Positions 45,851 to 54,541 of a stretch of DNA of 64,000 nucleotides are shown here, piece after piece. Made by a program: the position numbers and the translations under genes. Within the stretch, counting starts at the first letter, position 1. Each line of letters starts with the position of its first letter. This DNA is from an uncultured Fodinibius sp. (GTDB lineage: Bacteria > Bacteroidota > Rhodothermia > Balneolales > Balneolaceae), in the NCBI GenBank assembly GCA_913057775.1, contig CAJXOG010000002.1, positions 124,001-188,000 of the forward strand, written 5' to 3'. Under the pieces are notes generated by a model that was given only the letters and a program-made list of their open reading frames with translations, did no database searches and was not told where the DNA came from.

Positions 45851-46202
45851 TAAATCAGTAACCGACCTGTCTTACTTGCGCGAAATTGCAATGGGGGACG
45901 ATTCCATTGTTATAGAAACCACCGAAGCATTTCTTGAAGATGCGCCTGCAGCCATCGAAAATATCCGGAAACATTACGAGAGTGAGCAATGGCAAAAGCT
46001 CTACAAAAAAGCCCATAAGATTAAGCCCAACCTAAAATATATGGGGATGGAGCGGGCCCACGAACTTATTTTAACTATTGAGGAACAAGCTAATACGGGG
46101 AAAATATCTGATGATTTAGGAGAGAAAATTTCTGAATTTTGTTCGTTATGTCATCAAGCCCTGGATGAGTTGTCTGATAAAATTGAAGCATTGAAAGCGT
46201 AA
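45843..46202 (+). CDS. Histidine phosphotransfer (Hpt) domain protein
   Basis: The 119-residue all-helical protein has AHKIKPNLKYMG, with the phospho-accepting His58, the signature of Hpt domains that relay phosphate between hybrid kinases and response regulators. No kinase is adjacent. The start is GTG at 45843 (MDNKSVTDLSYLREIA, a typical Hpt beginning), which lies inside an exact DnaA-box match. Confidence 0.85.
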   Translation: MDNKSVTDLSYLREIAMGDDSIVIETTEAFLEDAPAAIENIRKHYESEQWQKLYKKAHKIKPNLKYMGMERAHELILTIEEQANTGKISDDLGEKISEFCSLCHQALDELSDKIEALKA

Positions 46203-46267
46203 CGCCTACAACCTTTGGGAGAATTTTCCGTATTGTAGACAAATTCTCACCAAAACGGACAACTCTT

Positions 46268-46585
46268 ATGATTTGGTCATTATTAGTAAACAGCATCGGG
46301 ATTTTTGTAATAGGCTATATCCTAAAAGGTGTACAGATAAAAAGTTTCTTCACATCGATTGGAGTGGCAATACTTTTGGCAATTATTAATACCCTGGTTA
46401 AACCGATCTTGGTTTTTCTCACATTGCCCATAACGATACTGACATTTGGACTATTTATTCTCGTGATTAATGCCCTAATGTTGATGCTTGTGGACGAGCT
46501 TGTAGAGGGGATGAAGATAAAAAGCTTCGGATGGGCGTTTTTATTTAGCTTGTTGCTAGCAGTGCTAAATTTGGGGTTTTTCTAA
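46268..46585 (+). CDS. Phage-holin-family (4_2 type) membrane protein
   Basis: The 105-residue protein has four hydrophobic helices and the family motif INTLVKPILVFLTLPITILTFGLFILVINALML. Despite the name, this family is widespread in chromosomes with no phage nearby, and no phage gene is seen here. The function is unknown. It converges with the methyltransferase (stops adjacent). Confidence 0.9.
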   Translation: MIWSLLVNSIGIFVIGYILKGVQIKSFFTSIGVAILLAIINTLVKPILVFLTLPITILTFGLFILVINALMLMLVDELVEGMKIKSFGWAFLFSLLLAVLNLGFF

Positions 46586-47197
46586 CTATGCTACATTGGA
46601 GCTCTTGAGGGTGTCCTGTTCTTTGTCAGATTGATTTATTTCGAGGGTATAGATTTTGGCAGGGGGAATATTTAAAAAGACAATCTTTTTATTATGCTTG
46701 TAAGTTTTAACAATCTTTTCCTCAAAGTCACTTTTAAAATCGCCAAATTTCAAGTACTTGAAATAGCTGATATATGCTTTTTGTAAGCAAAGATTAAGTT
46801 TCTTCTCCCAGATCTGCTTGGTTATCCCTTCAGGCATATTTTCGTATGGTAGGCTGGAAAATATAAAATCATACTTTTTTTGGGGATGGAAGTTTAAAAT
46901 ATCAGCATGATGAATACGTACATTATCATTGTGGCGGTACTTTGAACCGATGATTTGATAAAACTTTTTATGGATCTCAACAATGTCTAAAGAATCCTGG
47001 GGACGAAGATGCTTTGTTATCTGTTTGGTCAGTGAACCAGTACCGCCTCCAACTTCAAGGATATTTAACGGTTTGCAGTTTACGCCAGCAAGTTTGTTTT
47101 GTAATTGGGCCACAAGATCTTTGGCCAAAAACTTAGAACTGGGTGCTACTGCTCCAACCTGTTTTAAGTCTTTTAGAAAGTAAAGTAGGTGTTCCAA
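46586..47197 (-). CDS. Class I AdoMet-dependent methyltransferase (phospholipid N-methyltransferase-like)
   Basis: The 203-residue enzyme starts with FLKDLKQVGAVAPSSKFLAKDL, has motif I LNILEVGGGTGSLTKQI, an acidic motif II (VEIHKKFYQII) and FDFIFSSLPYENMP (motif IV). The VGAVAPSS segment and SLPY motif are typical of bacterial PmtA-like or rRNA dimethylase-like proteins; phosphatidylethanolamine methylation is the likelier role but not proved. It diverges from the metalloprotease gene across a 232-bp gap. Confidence 0.82.
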   Translation of the reverse strand: MEHLLYFLKDLKQVGAVAPSSKFLAKDLVAQLQNKLAGVNCKPLNILEVGGGTGSLTKQITKHLRPQDSLDIVEIHKKFYQIIGSKYRHNDNVRIHHADILNFHPQKKYDFIFSSLPYENMPEGITKQIWEKKLNLCLQKAYISYFKYLKFGDFKSDFEEKIVKTYKHNKKIVFLNIPPAKIYTLEINQSDKEQDTLKSSNVA

Positions 47198-47429
47198 TGA
47201 TATCCCTTTGGTTTCTGATGGCTGTTTTAAGGTAACAAAGCTTAAGCAAATTGACTAATCAGAGCGTATGGAATTACTTTAAAATATATCTTGTAAATTA
47301 ATAGGAGTTTGAAAAGGCTGAGGTTGAAATATATTTTTACATCTAATTAACTATTTATAGTTGATTCATTTCGCCACAGCCCTCACTTTAAGACTTGTTA
47401 CAAATTAACATTAAACTAAAAAACCATTT

Positions 47430-49922
47430 ATGAGTTATTCTATCTTCAAGGAATTGAAGCGACTGAGTATTATGGTGTTGTGTGTCGGTTTATTAGGGGC
47501 ATGCGCCAGTACTCAAAACGCTCAAGACCAATCAAAAGGCGGTGGGCCATCATCTCCGGAATCAGATAACGGCATGAAACCGTACAGTGAAGTTATCACT
47601 GACGAGGCAGAGACCGATACCGGATTATTTGATGTCCATAAGATTGATAAGGATTATTTTTATGAAATTCCCGACTCTTTACTTAGCCGTGAAATGTTAC
47701 TTGTTTCCCGCATTGCGGAAACTCAGGATGAAATTGGATATGGCGGCGAAAAGCTGAATACCCAGGTTATCCGTTGGCAAAAGAAAGATGACAAAATACT
47801 GCTTCGTCACGTTTCTTACGAAAATGTAGCCAGCGATTCATTGCCGGTTTACGAAGCGGTTCAAAACTCAAACTTTGAACCAATTATTGCCTCTTTTGAT
47901 GTAAAATCACTTGGTGAGGATTCGTCTGGAGTGGTTATTGATGTTACTAAATTGTATGCCAGTGATATCCCCTCACTTGGATTGCAAAGTGATGAACGAG
48001 AAGAGTATCGTGTACGTCGTTTAGATACCGATCGTTCTTTTATTGAGCACATTAACAGTTATCCGGAGAATATTGAGGCGCGAAATTGGATGACGTATGA
48101 TGCTTCAAATCCGCCTTCAAACTCCTCTACCGGAACAATTTCATTGGAAATAAATCATAGCATGGTCTTGTTGCCTGATGAGAAATGGAAGACCCGGTCC
48201 TATGATCAGCGTGTGGGATATTTTAGCGTTCAGCAAACCGATTATGGTACTGAGCGGCACAAGGCAAACGAGCTTCAATACGTCACACGTTATAAGCTAG
48301 TGCCAAGTGATAAAGAAGCTTACCTGGATGGAGAGCTCGTAGAGCCGGAAAATCCTATTGTTTATTATATCGATCCTGCTACGCCCAAAGAGTGGCGACC
48401 CTATTTAAAGCAGGGTGTTGAAGATTGGCAAAAAGCATTTGAAGCCGCTGGTTTCAAAAATGCGATCATTGCAAAAGATCCGCCCACAGAAGAAGAAAAT
48501 CCCGAGTGGAGCCCCGAAGATGTTCGCTATTCAGTAATACGATACTTTGCTTCAGATATCCAGAATGCCTACGGACCGCATGTACATGATCCCCGTACCG
48601 GCCAGATTTTGGAGAGCGACATCGGTTGGTATCACAATGTGATGAATCTGCTGCGTAACTGGTTCTTTGTACAAACGGCAGCGGCCAATCCCGATGCACG
48701 TGCAGTACAGTTTAAGGATGAGGTGATGGGTGAACTTATACGGTTTGTTTCAGCCCACGAAGTTGGTCACACTATTGGATTGCCACATAACTATGGATCA
48801 AGTTATGCATATCCGGTTGATTCGCTTCGGTCACCGTCCTTTACTTCTGAGCATGGTACAGCGCCATCCATTATGGATTACGCGCGTTTTAACTACATTG
48901 CACAGCCCGGTGACGGCGTGGAGAATTTTCATCCCGCCGTTGGTGAGTACGACAAATGGGCGGTAAAATGGGGCTATACGTGGTTCCCTGAAGATATGAG
49001 TAAAGAGGAAAAAGAAGCTAAACTTAACGAGTGGACTCGTGAGCGTGCTGATAATCCTCTTTATTTCTACGGTCGACAAACTAGCAGCAAGATTGATCCC
49101 CGCTCACAAAATGAGGATCTCGGTAACGATGCCATGAAAGCCAGTGAGCTTGGTATTGCAAACTTGAAGCGCATTACCTCAAACTTGGTTGAGTGGACTG
49201 AACGCGACGGTGCAAATTTTGCAGAGCTCCAAGAGCTATATAATAACGTTGTAGGACAGTGGAACCGATATATGGGCCATGTCACGAAAAACGTAGGTGG
49301 TGTTTATGAAAATCATAAAACCTATAATCAGGAAGGTCCGGTCTACACCTTTGTTCCCCAGGAAACACAGCAGCGAGCAATGGATTTTCTGGTTGACTAT
49401 GGGTTTATGACACCTGATTGGTTATTGAATGATGATGTTCTTAGTCGCATTAATCAATCGACGGTCGTTGATAATATGCGAAGCGCTCAAGTCAGGGTTC
49501 TTAATGATCTTACTGATCCACAGCGCATAGCTCGACTCATCGAGTTTGATGCCCGTTCATCTGAAGATACTTATGATGCTTTTGAGATGATGGATGACGT
49601 TCGAAACGGCATCTGGTCTGAGCTTGATAGCAACAGTATGATCGGGGTGCATCGCCGTAATTTGCAGCGTGCATATCTCGAGCGCATGGAGTACCTAATG
49701 ACAGAAGAGCTCCCTGACATTCCAGAAGCGTTTAAAGACTTTATTGGCTGGACCGACGTAAATGTCAGTCAGTCTGATATTCGTCCGATTGTCAGAAATC
49801 AGCTTCAGATTTTGTTAGATGATGTTCAGAATACGCAAAATCGTGTTCAAGATCGTGCCACAGGGGCACACTTAGCTGATGTCGAAGTGCGTATTGACAA
49901 CATCCTCAATCCGGATGACTAA
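47430..49922 (+). CDS. Metzincin-like zinc metalloprotease lipoprotein (DUF5117/DUF5118/DUF4953 type)
   Basis: The 830-residue product has a lipoprotein signal ending LGAC (Cys25). It carries two beta-rich N-terminal domains to about residue 390 and a zinc site HEVGHTIGLPH (His443, His447, His453), followed by SIMDYARF, the Met-turn. This HExxHxxGxxH plus Met-turn pattern is that of metzincins, in the Bacteroidota DUF5117 architecture. It is probably anchored at the outer membrane. Its substrate is unknown. Confidence 0.9.
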   Translation: MSYSIFKELKRLSIMVLCVGLLGACASTQNAQDQSKGGGPSSPESDNGMKPYSEVITDEAETDTGLFDVHKIDKDYFYEIPDSLLSREMLLVSRIAETQDEIGYGGEKLNTQVIRWQKKDDKILLRHVSYENVASDSLPVYEAVQNSNFEPIIASFDVKSLGEDSSGVVIDVTKLYASDIPSLGLQSDEREEYRVRRLDTDRSFIEHINSYPENIEARNWMTYDASNPPSNSSTGTISLEINHSMVLLPDEKWKTRSYDQRVGYFSVQQTDYGTERHKANELQYVTRYKLVPSDKEAYLDGELVEPENPIVYYIDPATPKEWRPYLKQGVEDWQKAFEAAGFKNAIIAKDPPTEEENPEWSPEDVRYSVIRYFASDIQNAYGPHVHDPRTGQILESDIGWYHNVMNLLRNWFFVQTAAANPDARAVQFKDEVMGELIRFVSAHEVGHTIGLPHNYGSSYAYPVDSLRSPSFTSEHGTAPSIMDYARFNYIAQPGDGVENFHPAVGEYDKWAVKWGYTWFPEDMSKEEKEAKLNEWTRERADNPLYFYGRQTSSKIDPRSQNEDLGNDAMKASELGIANLKRITSNLVEWTERDGANFAELQELYNNVVGQWNRYMGHVTKNVGGVYENHKTYNQEGPVYTFVPQETQQRAMDFLVDYGFMTPDWLLNDDVLSRINQSTVVDNMRSAQVRVLNDLTDPQRIARLIEFDARSSEDTYDAFEMMDDVRNGIWSELDSNSMIGVHRRNLQRAYLERMEYLMTEELPDIPEAFKDFIGWTDVNVSQSDIRPIVRNQLQILLDDVQNTQNRVQDRATGAHLADVEVRIDNILNPDD

Positions 49923-49946
49923 AAGCGATAGTATCTAATTAATTTT

Positions 49947-49977
49947 AAAGCCTCGGTTTATAGCCGGGGCTTTTTTA
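49947..49977 (+). terminator. Terminator downstream of the metalloprotease
   Basis: The stem AAAGCCTCGG (49947-49956) with CCGGGGCTTT (49964-49973), one G-U pair and a seven-base loop, is followed by T residues. It also lies 31 bp beyond the stop of the oppositely directed symporter gene. Confidence 0.85.
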
Positions 49978-50007
49978 TTGGGATAAATTCGCCTGTAGTC
50001 GGGATTA

Positions 50008-51753
50008 TCAGCTTAGGGACTTATCGCTCACTTGATTCCATAGCATACTCACGGTAATACCCACAATAACAACGACTACCGTACCCAGTGGATTTAACCA
50101 CAGGTATTCAATGGCTTTGGTAAACCCTTCGGGACTTTCTTGCCAGGGTAAGATTAGTTGCCAGTTGCCTGTCTCGGGGTGCTCAAAAAGGCGATCAAAG
50201 AAAAAGACGGTAATCATTCCTGAGATGAGTCCGGTTAATGCACCGACTCCGTTTGCACGTTTTACCCAGAGTAGCAGAACAAAAACACCCAGAATAGATC
50301 CGTAGAAATAACTGCCGACTTTGTTTACCAATTCAATAATAGATCGCGTTTCGCCCAAAGCCAGGGCCGCCCCGGTTGCCAGTAATCCCCAGAGCACTGT
50401 CGTAAATCGTGAGGACTTTAAATACCATTTTTCGCTGCGATCTTTGGAATCAAGCCGCTTATACCAATCTACAATGGAGATGGTGGCAAGGGCATTGAGC
50501 TCACTGTCGATACTGGAAAGGGCAGCTGCAAAAATACCGGCTACAATAAGACCAATAATGCCGATAGGGATCTCAGTGAGGATAAAATAAGGCAGGATAT
50601 AGTTCGTATCATTTCTATTGGTTTCGGTAATCTTTTCCTGCCGCTCCAGTTCTGATTCGCGCACTTCGTTAAGATGCTGATCGGCCTCCCGAAAAGCCTC
50701 AGCATTTTCCGCCGTTTTGTTATTAAGTAGATTTAAAGCAGCTTGCCGCCTTTGCATATGCGTAGCCTGATACTCTTGTTGAAGTATTTCCCCGGCAATT
50801 TCAGTCTGCTCCGTTTCGGCTACCGGATCAGTACTGTGAAAAGTTATGGGGGCTGATCCAAAAATGTAGAACACATAAAGCATTACGCCCAATAGTAAGA
50901 TAAAAAACTGCATGGGCACTTTAGCATATGCAGAAAGTAGTAGTGATTTTCGGGCATCGTTCAGCGATTTTGCGGTAAGGTAGCGCTGTACCTGACTTTG
51001 GTCGGTACCAAAATAAGAGAGCATCAAAAAGAGCGCAGCGAAAACACCCGTCCAAATATTATACTTCTCGCTGATGTCGAAGCTGATATCAAGCGCATCC
51101 AGCTTGCCGAGCGTACCGGCAAGGTAGAGCGAGTCAGTAAAATCTACATCCGGTGGCAGCTGATGATGTATCCAGTAAAAGCAAAACGCGAGTCCAAACA
51201 TCATCACCGCCATCTGTTTCACATCGGTGCGAATGACTCCGCTGATGCCGCCGACCATGGTATAAAGCGTTGCCGTAATGCCAATAATAAGGATAGTCGT
51301 CGAAAGCGGAAGATTGAGCAGTATGGCGAGTACATACGACGGAGCCGCGATAATAATCCCTAAACCCAGCCCGCGTGACATCAGAAAAAGAAAGCTGGTA
51401 AAAAGTCGGGTGGAAAGGCCGAAGCGTTCTTCCAACACTTCATAAGCACTAAAATTTTGCAGCTTATTAAAAAATGGAACCAGCGTCATGCAAAGAATGA
51501 TCATGGCAAAAGGTACTGCCAGGTAGATCTGTACAAACCGCATATCCTCAACATATGCCTGGCCCGTAGTACCGATAAATGTAATAGCTGAGGCCTGGGT
51601 TGCCATCACAGAAAGTCCCATGGCCCACCAAGGCATTGAGCGGTTGGCAAGGAAAAAACCCTCAATATTTTCACTCTCCTTGCCGTGACGGGTACCATCC
51701 CAGATGGTATATCCCAGAAATGCGATTAGAACAAGCCAGTCAATCCAGTACAT
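50008..51753 (-). CDS. Sodium:solute symporter (SSS family)
   Basis: The 581-residue polytopic protein carries SSS signatures: N-terminal GFFLANRSMPWWAMGLSVMATQASAITFIGTTGQAYVEDM, the core GISGVIRTDVKQM and YFGTDQSQVQRYL. A charged insertion (about 320-375, coiled and Glu/Gln-rich) is longer than usual. These transporters use sodium to import sugars, amino acids or organic acids; the substrate is not clear. A 38-codon membrane ORF ends six bases upstream of its start. Confidence 0.9.
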   Translation of the reverse strand: MYWIDWLVLIAFLGYTIWDGTRHGKESENIEGFFLANRSMPWWAMGLSVMATQASAITFIGTTGQAYVEDMRFVQIYLAVPFAMIILCMTLVPFFNKLQNFSAYEVLEERFGLSTRLFTSFLFLMSRGLGLGIIIAAPSYVLAILLNLPLSTTILIIGITATLYTMVGGISGVIRTDVKQMAVMMFGLAFCFYWIHHQLPPDVDFTDSLYLAGTLGKLDALDISFDISEKYNIWTGVFAALFLMLSYFGTDQSQVQRYLTAKSLNDARKSLLLSAYAKVPMQFFILLLGVMLYVFYIFGSAPITFHSTDPVAETEQTEIAGEILQQEYQATHMQRRQAALNLLNNKTAENAEAFREADQHLNEVRESELERQEKITETNRNDTNYILPYFILTEIPIGIIGLIVAGIFAAALSSIDSELNALATISIVDWYKRLDSKDRSEKWYLKSSRFTTVLWGLLATGAALALGETRSIIELVNKVGSYFYGSILGVFVLLLWVKRANGVGALTGLISGMITVFFFDRLFEHPETGNWQLILPWQESPEGFTKAIEYLWLNPLGTVVVVIVGITVSMLWNQVSDKSLS

Positions 51754-51759
51754 AACAAA

Positions 51760-51876
51760 TTAAATAGGAAGGTTGAAGAAATATGTGAACAGCCCCAGCA
51801 GCAAGATGTAAGCAAGGCCAATCCAGAATACCCGCCAATAGTTTGGTTGTGGTTTTTCTGATTTTTTCTCCGTCAT
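51760..51876 (-). CDS. 38-residue membrane protein adjoining the SSS symporter
   Basis: The frame from the ATG at 51876 encodes MTEKKSEKPQPNYW followed by one membrane helix (VFWIGLAYILLLGLFTYFF) and a short tail. It stops at 51760-51762, just six bases before the symporter ATG, in the same direction. Small one-helix or two-helix partners next to SSS transporters are known (for example the YhdT-PanF and DUF4212-ActP pairs), which makes this a plausible accessory subunit. No family match can be asserted. Confidence 0.65.
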   Translation of the reverse strand: MTEKKSEKPQPNYWRVFWIGLAYILLLGLFTYFFNLPI

Positions 51877-51903
51877 AATTTGCTCTGGCTTAAAGTTTAC
51901 TTG

Positions 51904-53064
51904 TTATGCATCTCTTGCCACATCCTTTAGCACATCATATAACATAGTAATATCCTGCTCACTATTATAAACATTGGGCGAAATACGCACCGCCGAGCCC
52001 CGCACCGAAACGTGGATGTTGTGTTCATCGAGCTGGTGCTGTAAGGTTTTTAGAGATACAGACGCTGGCAGCCGGATACCAAACATGTGCCCGGCCCGCC
52101 AGTCGGGGTCCTCAATTTGATATCCGTAGTCTGGTAAACCTCTCTCCAGATCGGCTGTTAATTGCTCGCAATACGCCTGGATATTTTGAGGTCTCCAGTC
52201 CAAAATCTGTTTGAGTGCTTCAATCATCATCGGTACTAAAACAAAATTACTGCGTTCGCCCATATCAAATCTTACAGCTCCCGGCTGATAGTCATCTTCA
52301 TAATCCACAAGCCCGCTGAAATCCTCACTGTTCTTGCGTACGATCCAACCTTCCTCGAGAGGAATACCATCTTGTAGCCGCGGCCCCAAATAGCCAAGTG
52401 TTATGGCATAGGGGCCCATCAGCCATTTATAACCGGCACAGATCAGGGCATCGGCCTTAATTTCTTGCACGTCGATGGGCAGCGCGCCAACCGATTGTGT
52501 GCCGTCGATCACAAAGTAAGCGTCGTTATCTCGAGCTTTAGCTCCAATGTTTTTTAGATCAAATAGCGTGCCGTCTGTCCAGTGAATATTCCCTAAGGCA
52601 ACCAGCAGTGTATCAGAATCGATGGCATTCAATATTCTTTCATTCCACTGCTGTCCGCGATCTTCGAAACCTTCCGGTGGATTAACAACTTTTAGCTTAC
52701 AGCTGTGCTCATTACAAAATCGTTTCCAGGCATATACATTACTGGGGAATTGCTCTCCGCTAATTACGATCGTGTTACCTTTGGTAGCATCAATATTGTT
52801 GGCTACCGTAGCAAGTCCGTACGAAACAGCCGGCATAATAGCGATGTCTTTGGCATTGGGAGCATTTACGAGTTCCGCGAAAAGTGATCGCAGGGTATTG
52901 CTGTCTTCAAAAAAGTGATCAGGTGTTGTTTCCCAAGGACGATGTTTCCCTCTAATCCCCTGTATACCGGCTTCTTCCACTTTGTTTAGCAGTGGCGATA
53001 AATAGGAGCAGTTGAGGTAGTGATGATCATCGGGCAATGAAAACAGATCTTTCTGACAGTCCAT
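51904..53064 (-). CDS. Class V aminotransferase (PLP-dependent)
   Basis: The 386-residue protein has the class V fold: substrate/PLP segments near ALGNIHWTDGTLFDL, the aspartate in YFVIDGTQSVGA and the cofactor lysine in ICAGYKWLMGPYA. The family includes cysteine desulfurases, kynureninases and serine:pyruvate-type aminotransferases. Neither a sulfurtransferase cysteine loop nor kynureninase features are obvious, so the substrate is left open. It is 27 bp upstream of the small membrane ORF and may share a transcript with the symporter. Confidence 0.88.
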   Translation of the reverse strand: MDCQKDLFSLPDDHHYLNCSYLSPLLNKVEEAGIQGIRGKHRPWETTPDHFFEDSNTLRSLFAELVNAPNAKDIAIMPAVSYGLATVANNIDATKGNTIVISGEQFPSNVYAWKRFCNEHSCKLKVVNPPEGFEDRGQQWNERILNAIDSDTLLVALGNIHWTDGTLFDLKNIGAKARDNDAYFVIDGTQSVGALPIDVQEIKADALICAGYKWLMGPYAITLGYLGPRLQDGIPLEEGWIVRKNSEDFSGLVDYEDDYQPGAVRFDMGERSNFVLVPMMIEALKQILDWRPQNIQAYCEQLTADLERGLPDYGYQIEDPDWRAGHMFGIRLPASVSLKTLQHQLDEHNIHVSVRGSAVRISPNVYNSEQDITMLYDVLKDVARDA

Positions 53065-53092
53065 CTTGATATTGAATGTTACAAAGTTAAAT

Positions 53093-53136
53093 GTTGAAGG
53101 TTTTTAAGGGTAAACTTTTAATATTCAACCTTCAAC
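53093..53136. repeat. Small inverted repeat at the wbqC 3' end
   Basis: GTTGAAGGTT (53093-53102) is perfectly complementary to AACCTTCAAC (53127-53136), the second arm lying in the last codons of the WbqC gene. It may be a weak terminator or a third interspersed repeat type of the genome. Confidence 0.4.
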
Positions 53137-53802
53137 TTTTTCAACAAGCTGATCCGTTATCCGAAAACTTTCCGGTCCGAATTGAAAGAGTATATCCAAA
53201 ATGCAGCACCAAGGCTCAAATTCCTCAAAATGTTGGTGGTATTCAGGATGTTCAAAGTAAGGGTCACTTTTTTGTTCAGCTTGACGCTGGTAATGCCTAC
53301 TGTCGTATTCCTGGAATAGGGTATCGGCTCCTAACTGTTTTGTCAACAGATCGGGATTAGAATCATAATCAGGAAGCTCACTGGCCAGCTCATAATTAAT
53401 ATCGATATCCATAAAGCGAAATAGTCGCTTTTGTATATAGAGGATGAATTCCATCAGGTAGGTATAATCGTAGGCGGATTTAAAATCAGCCTCAATTTCT
53501 GGCTCGTAAAAATCGTAGTAAATACTGTTTCGGTAGTTATATTCCAGCGTGCGCAGCAGTGGTGTAACCCAGTCCTCGGAATGATCCATGCGGACATCTT
53601 TGACGGCTTTTTTTCGGTCTTCGGTACGGATAGGAATGTTAATCCATTGTGTGCCTTCAGGTGTTCGAATTTGAGCACGGTGAATACGGCTCTTGCGTGA
53701 CCAGCGCTCCACATCCTGCAGAATAATTCGGTCGGCTTGGAGCATGGCAGCCAGATCGTAGAGATTAGGAGCAAATTGTGGTGTTAAAAGAGCAAGCTTC
53801 AT
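53125..53802 (-). CDS. WbqC-family protein
   Basis: The 225-residue protein carries the family pattern LLTPQFAPNLYDLAAMLQADRIILQDVERWSRKSRIHRAQIRTPEGTQWINIPI, and a downstream YNYRNSIYYDFYEPEIEADF. WbqC proteins occur in polysaccharide clusters and Bacteroidota core genomes; the activity is uncharacterised. No polysaccharide genes surround this copy. It is a single gene between the aminotransferase and the GxxExxY unit. Confidence 0.87.
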   Translation of the reverse strand: MKLALLTPQFAPNLYDLAAMLQADRIILQDVERWSRKSRIHRAQIRTPEGTQWINIPIRTEDRKKAVKDVRMDHSEDWVTPLLRTLEYNYRNSIYYDFYEPEIEADFKSAYDYTYLMEFILYIQKRLFRFMDIDINYELASELPDYDSNPDLLTKQLGADTLFQEYDSRHYQRQAEQKSDPYFEHPEYHQHFEEFEPWCCILDILFQFGPESFRITDQLVEKVEG

Positions 53803-53808
53803 TTTCTA

Positions 53809-53840
53809 TTTACCACTAAGTCACTTAAAACACTAAGATT
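53809..53840. repeat. Left terminal inverted repeat of the GxxExxY unit
   Basis: The segment beginning TTTACCACTAAG and ending near CACTAAGAT pairs in inverted orientation with 54421-54452. The core ACCACTAAG is identical, and the remainder keeps the CAC and ACACTAA blocks. Confidence 0.65.
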
Positions 53841-53943
53841 TTACTAAAATGGTGATACAATAATATTGGCTTTATGAATTTAATAAAAGAATTTTTAAAG
53901 GCTGAATTATCAAAAATTTCTGTGTGGAATAAGTGTTTAGTGG

Positions 53944-54357
53944 TCAGTTAATATCTAAATCTGCAAATTTTTGCGTTACAAGTGGAATCATGTCTTCCAC
54001 AATATTTTTGCAATTAAAATTAATAAGTAATCCTTTCGGCTTATTTGCTAATTTCAAATAACTTAACAGCTGAGCTTCACAAATGGGCAGGAGTTGCTCA
54101 ACAGCTTTTAACTCAACTATTATGAGATCATTAATTAGTAGATCTAACTTTAGTTCTTGGTTAAGTAGTTTCCCTTTATAGCAAATCGGAACAGGAACTT
54201 GGGATTCTACATTAAAGCCATGATCCTGTATCTCTTCAATTAGGCATTTCTCATAGATGGATTCAAGTAATCCCGGGCCAAGTTGTTTGTGGACTTCAAT
54301 AGCACAACCAACGATGTCATAAGCAATTTGGTTAACGATCTTCTGTGTAATTTTCAT
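53944..54357 (-). CDS. GxxExxY protein
   Basis: From the ATG at 54357 the protein reads MKITQKIVNQIAYDIVGCAIEVHKQLGPGLLESIYEKCL, containing GLLESIY (the GxxExxY signature), then DLLINDLIIVELKAVEQL and a C-terminal YLKLANKPKGLLINF. The ExxxK-like ELKAV suggests a restriction-endonuclease-like fold, but the function is unknown. It sits between inverted repeats and has no operon partner. A 15-residue longer start at 54402 is open but is not seen in the family. Confidence 0.9.
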   Translation of the reverse strand: MKITQKIVNQIAYDIVGCAIEVHKQLGPGLLESIYEKCLIEEIQDHGFNVESQVPVPICYKGKLLNQELKLDLLINDLIIVELKAVEQLLPICEAQLLSYLKLANKPKGLLINFNCKNIVEDMIPLVTQKFADLDIN

Positions 54358-54420
54358 TATTTCCGACTTATTCTTGGGTTTATGGTAAGATCCAACTTCC
54401 AAAACAATCCTTACAAAATG

Positions 54421-54452
54421 ACTTTAGTGTACTTGGTGTCTTAGTGGTGAAA
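54421..54452. repeat. Right terminal inverted repeat of the GxxExxY unit
   Basis: On the minus strand it begins TTTCACCACTAAGACACC and continues with ACACTAAAG, matching the left repeat at 53809-53840 in inverted orientation, imperfectly. Confidence 0.65.
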
Positions 54453-54541
54453 TAAAAAGAAGATAGTTAGCACAAGTGCCCCATAAGCCTTATTTTTCGA
54501 CGCATTGAACAGAAATTATTTTTAATCCAATTACCCAGATT

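Noticed and set aside
46268-46585. Prophage suggested by the holin-family name
   Set aside because: The family is common outside phages and no other phage gene is near.
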